Part shown: one piece after another, positions 33,916 to 43,709 of the stretch
How the letters are laid out: every line of letters begins with the position of its first letter
Position numbering within the stretch: the first letter of the stretch is position 1
Assembly: GCA_017354895.1 (NCBI GenBank)
Contig: CP071495.1
Location: 2,711,001-2,775,000, forward strand
From: Podospora comata
Lineage: Eukaryota; Ascomycota; Sordariomycetes; Sordariales; Podosporaceae
DNA: 64,000 nt
Direction: 5' to 3'
Made by a program: the position numbers and the translations under genes
Notes under the pieces: generated by a model
What the model saw: only the letters and a program-made list of their open reading frames with translations
What the model was told of the DNA's origin: nothing
Database searches by the model: none

Positions 33916-35006
33916 GGGGGTGTGATGCAGGGAAGAGGACAAGAGCAGAGGGAGTTTGGCGTCTTAGGAGTGTATAATTGGGGCATGCCTGAGCTCAGAG
34001 ACAGCCAGGCAGTCAGTTTACAAGTTAATACTCATTTGGAGCATCTTTGAGATACGTTGCTGGTGGTGTTGTGATAGCTGATGGAGGTGAGGCTTCAAGA
34101 TCCAAGGAGGCATTCGATAACATAATATTGACAAATGGATTGGTTAAGAACAAGGCGGCGGTGGTCTTCGTGGCATCATTGCCGGCTAATTGAATTGCTA
34201 TGGCGATGGTATGGGGTTGATGAGATTCAGGTTGACCAAGATGGGCTTTTTCTCGCTCTTCAAGATAATCTCACAACTCTGATATAAAATAGAGCATCCA
34301 ATTCCAATATCACCATCTCTTGTACCTCCAAGAGCAGCATCATCATCATCATGCATCTCCCACTCTCCCAACCCTGACCTTGAACTTGCAAAGCCCAGAC
34401 CCACATTGTTCTCGGCCCCCGGGCAGCAGGCGGGCTGGCCCTTGCGTTGGCTTGTGAAGTCTGATTGGCCAGATCTTGACAAAGAGTGGAGTCGAATCGG
34501 TTTGGCATGCATCATTGCCGTGTGCCAAAGCGAACAAGGGTGGGTGGGTAAGTGTGCATTTCCAATTGTTCCCCCAATTCAGCCAGGAAACGCGTTTCGT
34601 GTCCTCTTTGGATGGTGAGGAAGTGTATTACGGCAAAGACTCTAACCACTTGCACACACACCACGAAAAGGGCATCACTCCCACAGCGAACACCCGATAA
34701 CGACGGAGCGAGTTGGTTTGTGCCGCAGTCGGTTTGAGAAGACTTCCGAAGTTCCGGAAGAACAGGTGGTTGGATTTTAGGGAGCTGGGGAACCGAACCT
34801 GCTACTACGAAGGGGCGACGAACGAACGAAACAGGAGATCGATCAACGATAACGCAAAACGAAGACGAGAGAAGACGAGAGAAGACGACTAAACAGCGGC
34901 AGGGCTGATAACAACAGTGTTGATAGTTGGGAAATTGATCGGGGATTGTTGTTGAAAAGAGAGACGGGCACGCCCCCGGAGAAGCTAGGATTGAGCTCCC
35001 TTTGCG
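33916..35006. other. Intergenic region upstream of ERD2
   Basis: 1.1 kb with no supported gene. Contains the 12-bp perfect palindrome GAAACGCGTTTC at 34587-34598 (with ACGCGT at its centre) and a CGAAGACGAGAGAAGACGA repeat-like leader near 34860-34890. Confidence 0.5.
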
Positions 35007-35861
35007 ATGTCGCTCAACATCTTTCGCGTGCTGGGTATGCATACCCTTCCGAGTAGTCGTCTGCTAGAGGGAGAATGAACACTCGGGCTAATAATACGAT
35101 GTGCTTTCACAGGGGATTTCTCCCATCTCGCCTCCATTTTCATCTTGCTGCACAAGATCCAGCAGTTGAAGGTATGCTCCCCCCCCCAGGGTCATTGACA
35201 GTGACGATAGGTGGTGTGGCTGATATTGGAAACAGAGCTGCTCGGGTATTTCTTTCAAGTCGCAGGTTCTTTACATGCTGGTTTACATTACTCGATATCT
35301 CGGTATGTCTCCCCTCCTTTTCCCGTTTCCACCTTGGGGGGATAATGTTGACTGATAGATGGCGCAGACCTCCCCTGGACCTCCTCCCCCTACAACTTCA
35401 TCTTCAAAGTCCTCTTCATCTCCTCAGAGCTCTACATAATCTACCTCATGGCCCGGGCCTACAAGCCCACCAACGACCCCAACCTCGACACGTTCCACGT
35501 CGAGTTCCTCCTCGGCTTCGCCGGCCTGCTCGCGCTCTTGTTTCCGTACAAGTACACGATCCTCGAGGTGTTTTGGGCGTTTTCCATCTGGCTCGAGTCG
35601 GTGGCGATCCTGCCGCAGCTGTTCATGCTGCAGCGGACGGGGGAGGCGGAGGCCATGACGGCGCATTATATTGCGGCGCTGGGGATGTACAGGGCACTGT
35701 ATATCCCGAACTGGATCTATCGGTACTTTAGCGAGCCGACGCACAAGGTGGACACGATTGCGGTGACGGCGGGGATTTTGCAGACGATTTTGTACAGTGA
35801 TTTCTTTTGGATTTATTATACCAAGGTTATGAGGGGGGAGAAGTTTAAGTTGCCTGTTTAG
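35007..35861 (+). CDS. ERD2: ER lumen protein-retaining receptor (KDEL/HDEL receptor)
   Basis: Seven-helix Golgi/ER membrane receptor that returns HDEL/KDEL-tagged proteins to the ER. Exons are 35007-35034, 35113-35171, 35236-35302 and 35368-35861, giving 215 aa (family 212-220). Every junction is GT-AG and in frame. N-terminus MSLNIFRVLGDFSHLASIF, then LLHKIQQLKSCSGISFKSQ (the conserved K-SC-GIS-K-Q motif), VYITRYLDL and LPQLFMLQRTGEAE, and a Lys-containing cytosolic tail (KVMRGEKFKLPV) as needed for COPI retrieval. Four exons with the first only 28 nt is a 5'-biased intron layout. Confidence 0.97.
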
Positions 35862-37339
35862 GGCCAGCAATAACCGAGGATATGATGGGGGGGATTGCAG
35901 GAGGGGGCGAAAGAGACAGGTTGGGGGTGATGGTAAGAGGGAAAGTTAACGAGAGGAGGATAAGAAAAATCCAATGGCCTATGAGATACGGACACCTGGG
36001 TGGGCGGGCTGGCGTTAGGCGGGGAGGGGGGGGGAAGGAAGGAAGTGTGGTTGTTTTTTTTTACGTGTATGGGGTGTAATTCAAATGCTGGTTGGTTTTA
36101 AGGATAACGGGAATGAATGAAAAGTGGCCGGCGTGTTGTGTGGTCGACAAGTATGAATATCCTTTTTTGCTTTTTCACATTGTATATAACAGTAGGGGTA
36201 TATTGCAGGCAGGTGGTCAAGGGACCGAGACCTAAAATGGAAAAGCTGACTGGTTTTGGAAGAGGAGAGTGATATATGGGTGTGTTCGAGAACAAACCGG
36301 GTAGTGCAAGTGCCGAAGGTGGTGGCCTGTGGTTCGCATGATGGTGGTTGGTGGTTGGTGGTGGTGGGGGAACCGAACCCCTGGGCCGAGAATGGGGTGT
36401 TGGTGGGTGAGGAGGTTGTTACCAGGTTGGTTTATGGATGTGCCGTGTGGTTGAGACGAGGAGGGCTTGGTAGAAGTGTCCTTGGGTTCTGGAAGATGAA
36501 GGATCTCGGTGCGGATTAGAAACCTCTTTCATGGCTACGCAGCACGGACTAGACTGCAAATGTGACAATCCTGATGAACTTGGCTTGGCTCGGTGGGTGA
36601 TGATGGTTTGGAAGTCTAGACATGGCCAGCATGCCATCCCAAGTCTGAAGAGTGAGGATGACAAGCCTTGACCAAAACAGCCAAGCTTTGGGTCATCACA
36701 CTCACCCTTCTCTCGTCATGTTGACAAAAAACCAGGGCATGAAGACAATTTTCTGGTAGCTGTTGAAGCACGGGGCAATATCTGAGACGTTGAAGCTCTT
36801 CCTCCCCCTGCATTGAGGGTCTGTGCGTGAGCTCGCTCCGGGTCACACCCGCCCCGAGGTGAGATCTGCGACTTCGAGGCTGCTGCCGCCAAGCTCTTTT
36901 GGTGTGTTGTAAGTCAACCGAGCTGGGAAGCTTCATCACGTCACATTTGCTTTGCTTGGGGTGAGTGAGGCATGAAGTTTTATCACTGCCCACCCACCCC
37001 TCCTCGCGGGTTTGGGGATTTTCTCCCTCTTTTCTTCCATTTTGCCTGAGTTGTGATCTTGGAGTTAGGCTGAATGATGATCGTCGACGACGAGATTTGC
37101 TGAAGTTGTTTCTGTTCTATTCTCATACCCGCCGGCGCGGTAGATTTTATACGTTCTTTTTATACTGCAACCATTTTTTATTCTACAGGGGTTTTGTTTC
37201 TTGTTGATATAGATAGGTACCCGTCCCGTTACTTTCATTTAGCCAGACTGGATTTTGGCCATTCATTCTTTACACAACGACAAAACGACACGAAACAAAA
37301 CATTCGACGGGAACGGGAGAGAAAGAGAGGCAGAAGGAG
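35862..37339. other. Gene-free interval, 1.5 kb
   Basis: 3' flank of ERD2 and the leader of the next gene. G-rich runs near 36020-36060 and GGTGGT runs near 36340-36400 on the + strand. No supported gene or RNA. Confidence 0.5.
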
Positions 37340-38839
37340 ATGGCTAAATCACGTCCACCAACAACCGGGTCACTTTCCCAATATCTGTTTCTCGCCCTTG
37401 GGGTATTATCAACAGCCGCCCTCGCCGCCCCTCCCGCCCTCCCGCCAATACCGACCATAACCCCCCCACCAACCCTCCTTGTCCCCCGCCAAAACGACCC
37501 CCAAATCCAATCCCTCTCCCAACAACTCTCCGCCCTATCCCAATCCTCCCGCGAAATCTCCCAATCGTCCCAACAACTCTCCATCACGTCAGCCCAGCTG
37601 GTAAACTCAGTCCAGCAGCTCTCCTCCCGTCTCACCCAAACAGAACAGTCGGTCAATGCGCTCCGGCAGTCGGTGAACAACGCCGAGCAAGCCTCCCGCT
37701 CGTTGTCACAGCAGGTAGCTGAGGTTTCGCGAAGCGCAGACCGCCAGATGAGTGAGCGGCTGCAGAGGGCGAGCATGACGATGGTGGAGAATATGAGCGC
37801 CATGTCGGTTCAGATGGAGAGCAGTTTCTCCCGGAGGCTGGCGCAAGCGTCTAGGAGCGCGGTTGCTTTGGCGCAGGGACGGGTTGTGCAGGAGGGGGAG
37901 GATAGGGGGTTGGAGACTGGGTTTGGGGTTCCCACCTCAACAGCGGTGCCGGAACCGGTGCAAGGGATGAGAACGGAGGTTGTGATTGGGGCTGTGGTTG
38001 GGGGGGTGTTGGGGTCAATGGTGTTGAGTGTGGTGGGTGTGTTTTTTGGGTTGAAGATACGGCAGCGACAGAAGAAGCAGGGGAGGTTGGGGCCCGGGAT
38101 TGGGAGTGATGCTTTTTTTACCGGGGGGGGAGGGGGGAAGATCAAAGGGGGGAGTCCGAATATTGGGGCGCCGGTGCTGCAGTCTACGTCGAATAAGGCG
38201 TATGCTAGTGTGGGTTTGGGGCCGGGGGGGGTTCAGGTTGGGGGGGAGAACAAGGAGAAGGATGTGGGAAAGAGGGTCAGTGATGTCAGTAGTGTCTACT
38301 CTTCTGACTTGGACGACGACGAAAAGGGGCTGCTTAAACAGCAGCAGCAGCCGTCACCTACTACACTGGCAAGAAACGCGCCGGATCTGAGGAGGATGGT
38401 TTTGGAAAGGTCGGGGACTACCATCTCGAGAAAGTCGGTCGGGGGTCCAAAGGTTGGGTTCGCGATGAGTTATTACTCCCCTGACTCGACGACGATGCCA
38501 CCACCTCCAAAGGCGGTCGGGACGGGGGTGATCCAGAAGGCAGGGGGGCATAATGATAATGATAATAATTCTGTGATGAAGGTTACGACGCCTACGGCAA
38601 CGACGATTGTCAAGACGGGGGGGAACAAGACGAGGCAGATGATGAAGGGGTTTCAACTGAGTCAGCCGCCGCCGGGGAAGCTGAGTTTGTTCCCGAGGAG
38701 TGATGGGGGGAGTAGTGGGGGGAGTAGTCCTGTGGATGAAGAGGATGGGAAGGGGACGCCGAAGAGGTTGGAGAGCTGGTTGAGGAGGGAGAGGGGGATT
38801 GTTAGTCCATTTGCTACGGCTGCTCCGGGGGAGAAGTGA
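37340..38839 (+). CDS. Single-pass membrane protein with coiled-coil ectodomain
   Basis: Intronless, 499 aa. The ATG at 37340 gives MAKSRPPTTGSLSQYLFLAL, a signal peptide ending near LAAPPA. A Pro-rich spacer and a dibasic-like PRQND site follow. From about residue 52 to 185 a Gln/Ser-rich coiled coil carries hydrophobic residues at heptad spacing (QIQSLSQQLSALSQSSREIS, SVNALRQSVNNAEQASRSLS). One membrane helix lies at about 214-238 (VVIGAVVGGVLGSMVLSVVG), ending in a basic KIRQRQKKQGR stop. The cytosolic tail of about 255 residues is Gly/Ser/Pro-rich with acidic patches. The layout recalls fungal surface sensors, but the ectodomain lacks the Cys of WSC domains. No known family recognised. 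Confidence 0.75.
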   Translation: MAKSRPPTTGSLSQYLFLALGVLSTAALAAPPALPPIPTITPPPTLLVPRQNDPQIQSLSQQLSALSQSSREISQSSQQLSITSAQLVNSVQQLSSRLTQTEQSVNALRQSVNNAEQASRSLSQQVAEVSRSADRQMSERLQRASMTMVENMSAMSVQMESSFSRRLAQASRSAVALAQGRVVQEGEDRGLETGFGVPTSTAVPEPVQGMRTEVVIGAVVGGVLGSMVLSVVGVFFGLKIRQRQKKQGRLGPGIGSDAFFTGGGGGKIKGGSPNIGAPVLQSTSNKAYASVGLGPGGVQVGGENKEKDVGKRVSDVSSVYSSDLDDDEKGLLKQQQQPSPTTLARNAPDLRRMVLERSGTTISRKSVGGPKVGFAMSYYSPDSTTMPPPPKAVGTGVIQKAGGHNDNDNNSVMKVTTPTATTIVKTGGNKTRQMMKGFQLSQPPPGKLSLFPRSDGGSSGGSSPVDEEDGKGTPKRLESWLRRERGIVSPFATAAPGEK

Positions 38840-38932
38840 GGGAGTTTTTGGTATTCAAGCGAGCGAGTAATTTATAGTGTCATGAATTATGAAGACTATT
38901 TTATCTTGCGTGCCCAGGGTTTCCTGTTGTTG

Positions 38933-39069
38933 TTTTTATTTTTATTTTTTTTAATTTCTTTTTATTTTTTTTTATTTTTTTTATAATTTTTTTTATATCT
39001 TTTTATTTTTTTTATATTTCTTTTTTTATATTTTTTTTATTTTTTTTAATATTTTTTTTAATTTTTTTT
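38933..39069. repeat. T/A low-complexity tract
   Basis: About 135 bp made almost only of T with scattered A on the + strand, just after the 3' end of the coiled-coil membrane protein. It could be part of that gene's 3' end-processing region. Confidence 0.85.
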
Positions 39070-40074
39070 CCTCGAATTGTTATAAAGACTATTAAAAGTA
39101 TTGGGTGATTTTGAGGGGATGGGCTTGTAGATGGTGAGCTGGAGCGTTAGTAGTGTCAAGAGGAGGGAAAGTAAACAAACCCCCTGGATTGTGGCAGGCC
39201 AACCAACAATGATCTGCAGAGATCTCTTGGCGTGGAGGACCCACCACTGAAGCTTGCCGTCCCCAGACCTTGGCATTTTGAATTATCCTCTGTGTGACGA
39301 TGTGGAGGCAAGGATTCTTTGATGATGATGTTTCTCGTTCAGAGAGACCATGATTGACTTCACGAATCGCTGCCAAAAAAACAAAAAAAAAAACAATATC
39401 GCTGGTATCTGTCTTCCAAGGGCTACACACATGTAATGTATAAATGAACCACCTCTATCCAAAACATCCTACCTGGGCCCCCAAAGCAGCAGGTAATTCA
39501 CTCTTGACATTCTTCACACCCCCATCTTCCAATTATTTTTCGCTGTTCCTTTCACCTTCGTCCCCGGGGTGTGCTCCCGCGTACCTTGGTGAGCTAATGT
39601 GATCCGGGCCCGCCCACATCCCGAACAAAACCGGACCACGGTCCGATGACGACTCCCCTCCCCTCTGCTCCGAAAGGAAAAAAAAAAGAAGCATTCTTCC
39701 TTTTCGGAGAGCCTCTCCCCGTTCGTCTGTCTGTCCCCACAAGCTTGCGCGGCCTTGCGTCTTTCTTCAACGGCGGCGGAGAAGCAGAGTGGGGACTTGC
39801 TTTTGCTAGTGGAAAGCTTGATTTGTCGTCTTCGCGTTCTGGGTCGTTTTATCTGAGGGTTTTTGAAGAGGCAGGGGGGTGTCGTGTGAGGTGATAAAAA
39901 CTGCTCCGGGGAGGGGACGGTTTGGGTTAGAGGAGGAGGAAAAGAGGTGGGATAGGTGTGCGGTGGTTGGTGAAGGATGGGCTGGTGGTGAGAAGAGAGA
40001 GAGTGACGATTTTCTGAGACTTGGGGATTGAGTTTGATGGTTTGACCTGTTCTCTGGGACAGGCTAGCCGTTAG

Positions 40075-40400
40075 AGCGTGGGTTCCTGGGCTGCGTCCTC
40101 GGGTTTTGATCTGTTCTTCCTCTTATAGCTCAACGTTAGGCTCTGCTAGAGAAGCGCTCTGGAAGAGCCTACTGAGGCTCATCGCCTCGCAACTGCACTG
40201 ACTCCCGCAGCTCTGATCAACCACAAGGTTACCCCCCAATACTCACGCAGGGCAGCTCCGTACGACACTGGGTCCCTGAGCTGCAAAACCCGGGCATACG
40301 GGAAGTCCCTGGTTGGGAGATGTCGGAGCAGACGGGAACTATGGGGCCTAGAGAGATATCTTGACGACCATGCGGGGAACCCAGAGGTTTCATCACTCGT
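40075..40400. ncRNA. Candidate structured RNA, strand and identity unknown
   Basis: GC-rich segment without any open frame, showing adjacent perfect hairpins. GGCTCT/AGAGCC (40139-40144 with 40164-40169) encloses AGAG/CTCT across a symmetric 3-by-3 internal loop. GAGGC/GCCTC is at 40174-40188. GCAGCTC/GAGCTGC pairs 40252-40258 with 40278-40284. CCCG/CGGG is at 40289-40302. Such density in about 165 bp is more than I expect by chance. I compared it by eye with U1-U6, U3, 5S, SRP, RNase P and RNase MRP motifs and found no firm match; GGGAAGTCCCTGG (40300-40312) is loosely like the P/MRP CR-I box. It may instead be a structured leader or a decayed element. Confidence 0.35.
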
Positions 40401-40592
40401 GTGCTCTTACGCGTGTAGTTTCGCTGCGATGTGTCTCTGATGTTTAGTCTATATCCCCGACTGCATGGTCCTGCGCCGATTATCCTTTATGTTGACTCGC
40501 TGTTCCTCTCTACTTTCCCATCCCGAGTTTTTCTTCTCTATAGCTCTTTGTTTCATTAGTTTGTACTGTGACAGACACCAGACCAGCACGTC

Positions 40593-41570
40593 ATGAAATC
40601 TTCTCTTTATCCTCCCGTATCTTTACCGAATCTATTGCTGGCCATTGTGCTCGTGGTAACGTCCTTCGTCCTCCTCTCGGCGACGATTCACCGGTCTTCC
40701 TACCTCTCCTCCGTTCCCTCTGTCGAGCCGCCCCCCGAGCGAGCATGGCCGATGGTATGGGCCTCCTACAGCGATGAACCCCCCGAACCAAAGTACTTCC
40801 AGGAAGCTGGCAACACCCTAGAAATGTCCCACTACGACATCCGCTTCTTCCAGGGCGTGATTCCGTATTCTCAACATCGTGAGGTCCTCCAGCACCTCAT
40901 CCGATCATACCTCTCCATCATGGCCTCCCTCAAGATGGAGACCTGGATCGCACATGGCACATTGCTTGGGTGGTGGTGGAATGGCCGGATCATGCCCTGG
41001 GACTATGACCTCGACGTCCAGGTCAGCCTCCACACGATGGAGCACATGGCCAAGCAGTTCAACCAGACGCTGCATGAGTGGAGGTACACCACCGATGAGG
41101 GAGGGGAGGGCGTGCATGAGATCAAGAAGACGTATCTGTTGGACGTGAACCCAAACTACTCGGAAATGAAGAGGAGACAGGGAATGAACGTGATTGATGC
41201 CAGATGGGTTGATGTTGACACGGGCATGTTTGTGGATATCACTGCGCTGGCCGAGAGAAATCCAGTGTTGGAACCGGGGATCTGGAGCTGCAAGAACTTC
41301 CATCAGTATAGGACGCATAATATCTGGCCGCTGAAGGAGACAAGGTTTGAGGGGGTTAAGGCAAAGGTGCCTCTTGATCACGAGAGAATTTTGGTGGCGG
41401 AGTATGGGGAGAAGAGCTTGGTGTTGACCGAGTGGGAAGGGTAAGTTTGATCTCGAGGGATTCCCTAGGACAAAGCTGACATTCAACGCAGACACCGCTG
41501 GAGTGAGGAATTGAAGGAGTGGGTGAGGATATCAGTGAATGATACGGTGAACAGCTATGGATCTGGGTAG
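40593..41570 (+). CDS. LicD-family phosphotransferase, type II membrane protein
   Basis: Exons 40593-41440 and 41492-41570 (51-bp intron, GTAAGT...ACGCAG) give 308 aa. A short cytosolic N-terminus is followed by a single membrane helix at about residues 13-33 (LLLAIVLVVTSFVLLSATI), so the catalytic domain should lie in the Golgi or ER lumen. The core shows the LicD pattern: ETWIAHGTLLGWWWNGRIMP followed by WDYDLDVQV, whose Asp residues are the likely metal/nucleotide ligands. WVDVDTGMFVDITAL comes later. Related fungal proteins (Mnn4/LicD group) are linked to mannosyl-phosphate addition on glycans. That this one acts on glycans is inferred from family. The C-terminal exon (HRWSEELKEWVRIS) is short. 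Confidence 0.88.
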
Positions 41571-42449
41571 AAGTGAAGCGAGAAAACAGTTTGGATTTGA
41601 TGCCTTGGATATGTAACTTGTTTGACAGGCGCTAGGCGTTGGGCGTTTGCTTGGATACCCCGTGACGAGGGCAAGAGGCTGGCTTTTCGCCAAAGTTGGA
41701 AGAGATTTCTCGAGCAGGTGAAGAACGAAGATTGATACGTACTTGAAATCTGGGCCCCTCAGGGTGAACATCTGGAGTGAATATCAGGAGTGAATCGCAG
41801 CCCCTTGATTTCCTCTCCCTCCCAGCCCCCTATCAACCTCCCAACCTCCCCTGGAGCAACAATCTCATCAAGAAAAGTCTTTGCAACGATAGAGCACTAT
41901 ATACTAGATTGAGTTGCTCCTAGGTGGGTCTTCTACTTTGTAATCTGAGGTTGCAGTGCTCCTCGAGTGGAGAAAAGTGCCCCTTTCTTACCTTTCACCT
42001 CATCACTAGTGCCTTCCTCTCCTGCTCCTGACCACCTGCCTCAGGTGGAGTTTCCCATACTCGCTCCTGCCTAATATTCAGGAGACAAAGAACAGGCAGT
42101 TCATCAGATAAGGCAATCAGGCCCACAATTACCTCAAGTCGCTGCAGCCAGCCGACGGCTCCCCAACTCGAGTATATATTCTACATCTCTGTTCCCCGAA
42201 CTTCCTCGTTCTTTCTTACCTCGGGCATCCCTCTCACAAGCAGTCAGCTCTCGAGAGACAGATAGCCCGGTCCACAGCTTTTATCGCTTACTTCTCGTTC
42301 CACCATCTCCTCACACATCTCCTCCTCTTACACCTTGTTCACCTTCGACACTCAATTCTTCGGTATTCCAGTCACTCCCGTCGACCTTTTATCCATCAAC
42401 TATCATCTAATTCCATCAGACAGTCGACAGTCGCTAGTAAATAGTCAAC
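41571..42449. promoter_or_regulatory. Intergenic region with promoter and leader of the Stc1-domain gene
   Basis: TATA-like TATATATT at 42173-42180 is 270 bp before the Stc1-domain ATG. It is followed by a CT-rich leader. The left part is the 3' flank of the LicD-type gene. Confidence 0.45.
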
Positions 42450-43709
42450 ATGCTCGGCAACAAGATTCGCTGCGAGAACGGCGGCGAGTGGAAGGCCAGA
42501 GAGAAGTTTTCCCACAGTGCCCTTCGCAAGTACCAGAAGAAGTTGGGCAACGGCATTGCCACCCCTGCCCAGTCGACTATCTCGTGTCTCGAACACAGCT
42601 CTGGCAACAAGGCGCCCGAGATGAAGTGTGAGGGACCCTGTGATCGCTGGCGTGAGCTGGACTTTTTCAGCAAGTCCACCCGCCGCAACAAAGTCTACGT
42701 ATGTATTCACCGTCCATGGTTTTTTTTTTTGGGGGGGGGGGGGAAGGGAATTTCAATACTGACCATCAGCAGTGGTGCAAGGACTGCGTTGACTGGGCTG
42801 AGAAGACCGAGGTTGGCGAAGCGCTTCCTCATCCCGGCGAGAGAATCTGTGAGGAAGAGTTTGAGACTCTCAAGATGAGGGTTGCCGATTTTGTGCTGAA
42901 TGAGGATTACGAGAACGGCATTCCGGAGGGGAAGGACTCGGGCCCGGCTACTACGGTCAGCATCAATGATTTCGACGATGACTACGAGGAAGAGTTCACT
43001 CTTCTGCCTCCCGGTGCTGAGGCTACCACCGTGACCGACTCCATTGCCAGTCCAGAGGATACCAATGTGTCAGTCGAGACACCTGGCGCTGCTGCTACTT
43101 CGACTGAGCCTATGGCACCAGCTCCTCGCGCCCCCCACTGGTTTTTGGGATTTATGAACAACGACTCTCCGAGCACCTCCTCCACCACACCTACCACTCT
43201 TGACACTCTTGATACCCTTGACCTTCTTGACAGTATTGACACACCCGATGAGTCGATCTCCGAGCTTTCCATCACTGCTGGCTCCCAGACTCACACTCGG
43301 ACGACCACCACGGCTGCCGACACAAATGCCTCAGCCACTCCTGGCCAGACCGGTGCAGTCTCGTTCAACGCCTGGAGCCCAGAGGGCAACTTCGAGCGCA
43401 TGATCAAGGAGCCTACCGTCGTAACTGAGGAGAGCGGCTGGAAGACGGTGACCCGCACGGCCAAGGGACCTCGCATGGTTACCGTTCGTCCTCGCGGCAA
43501 GAAGGAGAAGGACGAGGTGAAGGTCGGCAAGAACGGATGGGTCAAAGTTGTAAGTATTCTGATTGATGTCCTGTTGGTAAGCTATTGGCTAACATTTACC
43601 TTCGCAGAGCAATCGCCGGACCACGCCACAGCTGCCTAACTATATCCTGGCGAACTGTGTTCGCGGCGAGGAAGATTTCGTGGGTGACATCATCCCCGAT
43701 GAGCTTTAA
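42450..43709 (+). CDS. Stc1-domain protein
   Basis: Exons 42450-42698, 42773-43549 and 43608-43709 give 375 aa. Residues 1-100 match the Stc1 domain, a tandem zinc-binding fold: IRCENGGEWKAREKFSHSAL, ISCLEHSSG, KCEGPCDRWRELDFFSKST and WCKDCVDW. Candidate ligands are C8, C46, H49, C60, C64, C85 and C88; the second Cys expected after C8 is Gly. In fission yeast, Stc1 links the RNAi Argonaute complex to the CLRC H3K9 methyltransferase, but most filamentous ascomycetes carry several Stc1-domain proteins of unknown role. The middle is acidic and Thr/Ser-rich with LDTLDTLDLLDSIDTPDE. The C-terminus has EESGWKTVTRTAKGPRMVTV and a final acidic end. Intron 1 ends in CAGCAG, so an extra Gln is possible before W84. 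Confidence 0.85.
42720..42743. repeat. T11-G13 homopolymer pair in intron 1 of the Stc1-domain gene
   Basis: Eleven T followed directly by thirteen G, between the donor and the branch site. Slippage-prone; it lies outside coding sequence. Confidence 0.9.

Larger units (their letters stand above)
38840..40592. other. Gene-free interval, 1.75 kb
   Basis: Contains an extreme T/A tract (38933-39069), then ordinary intergenic DNA, then a GC-rich segment with stacked hairpins (listed separately), and the short leader of the LicD-type gene. From about 39900 to 40560 no frame of 60 codons exists on either strand. Confidence 0.6.

Noticed and set aside
40290-40320. Firm RNase P/MRP call from GGGAAGTCCC
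   Set aside because: CR-I-like match only; no CR-V partner or P3 domain could be located on either strand.
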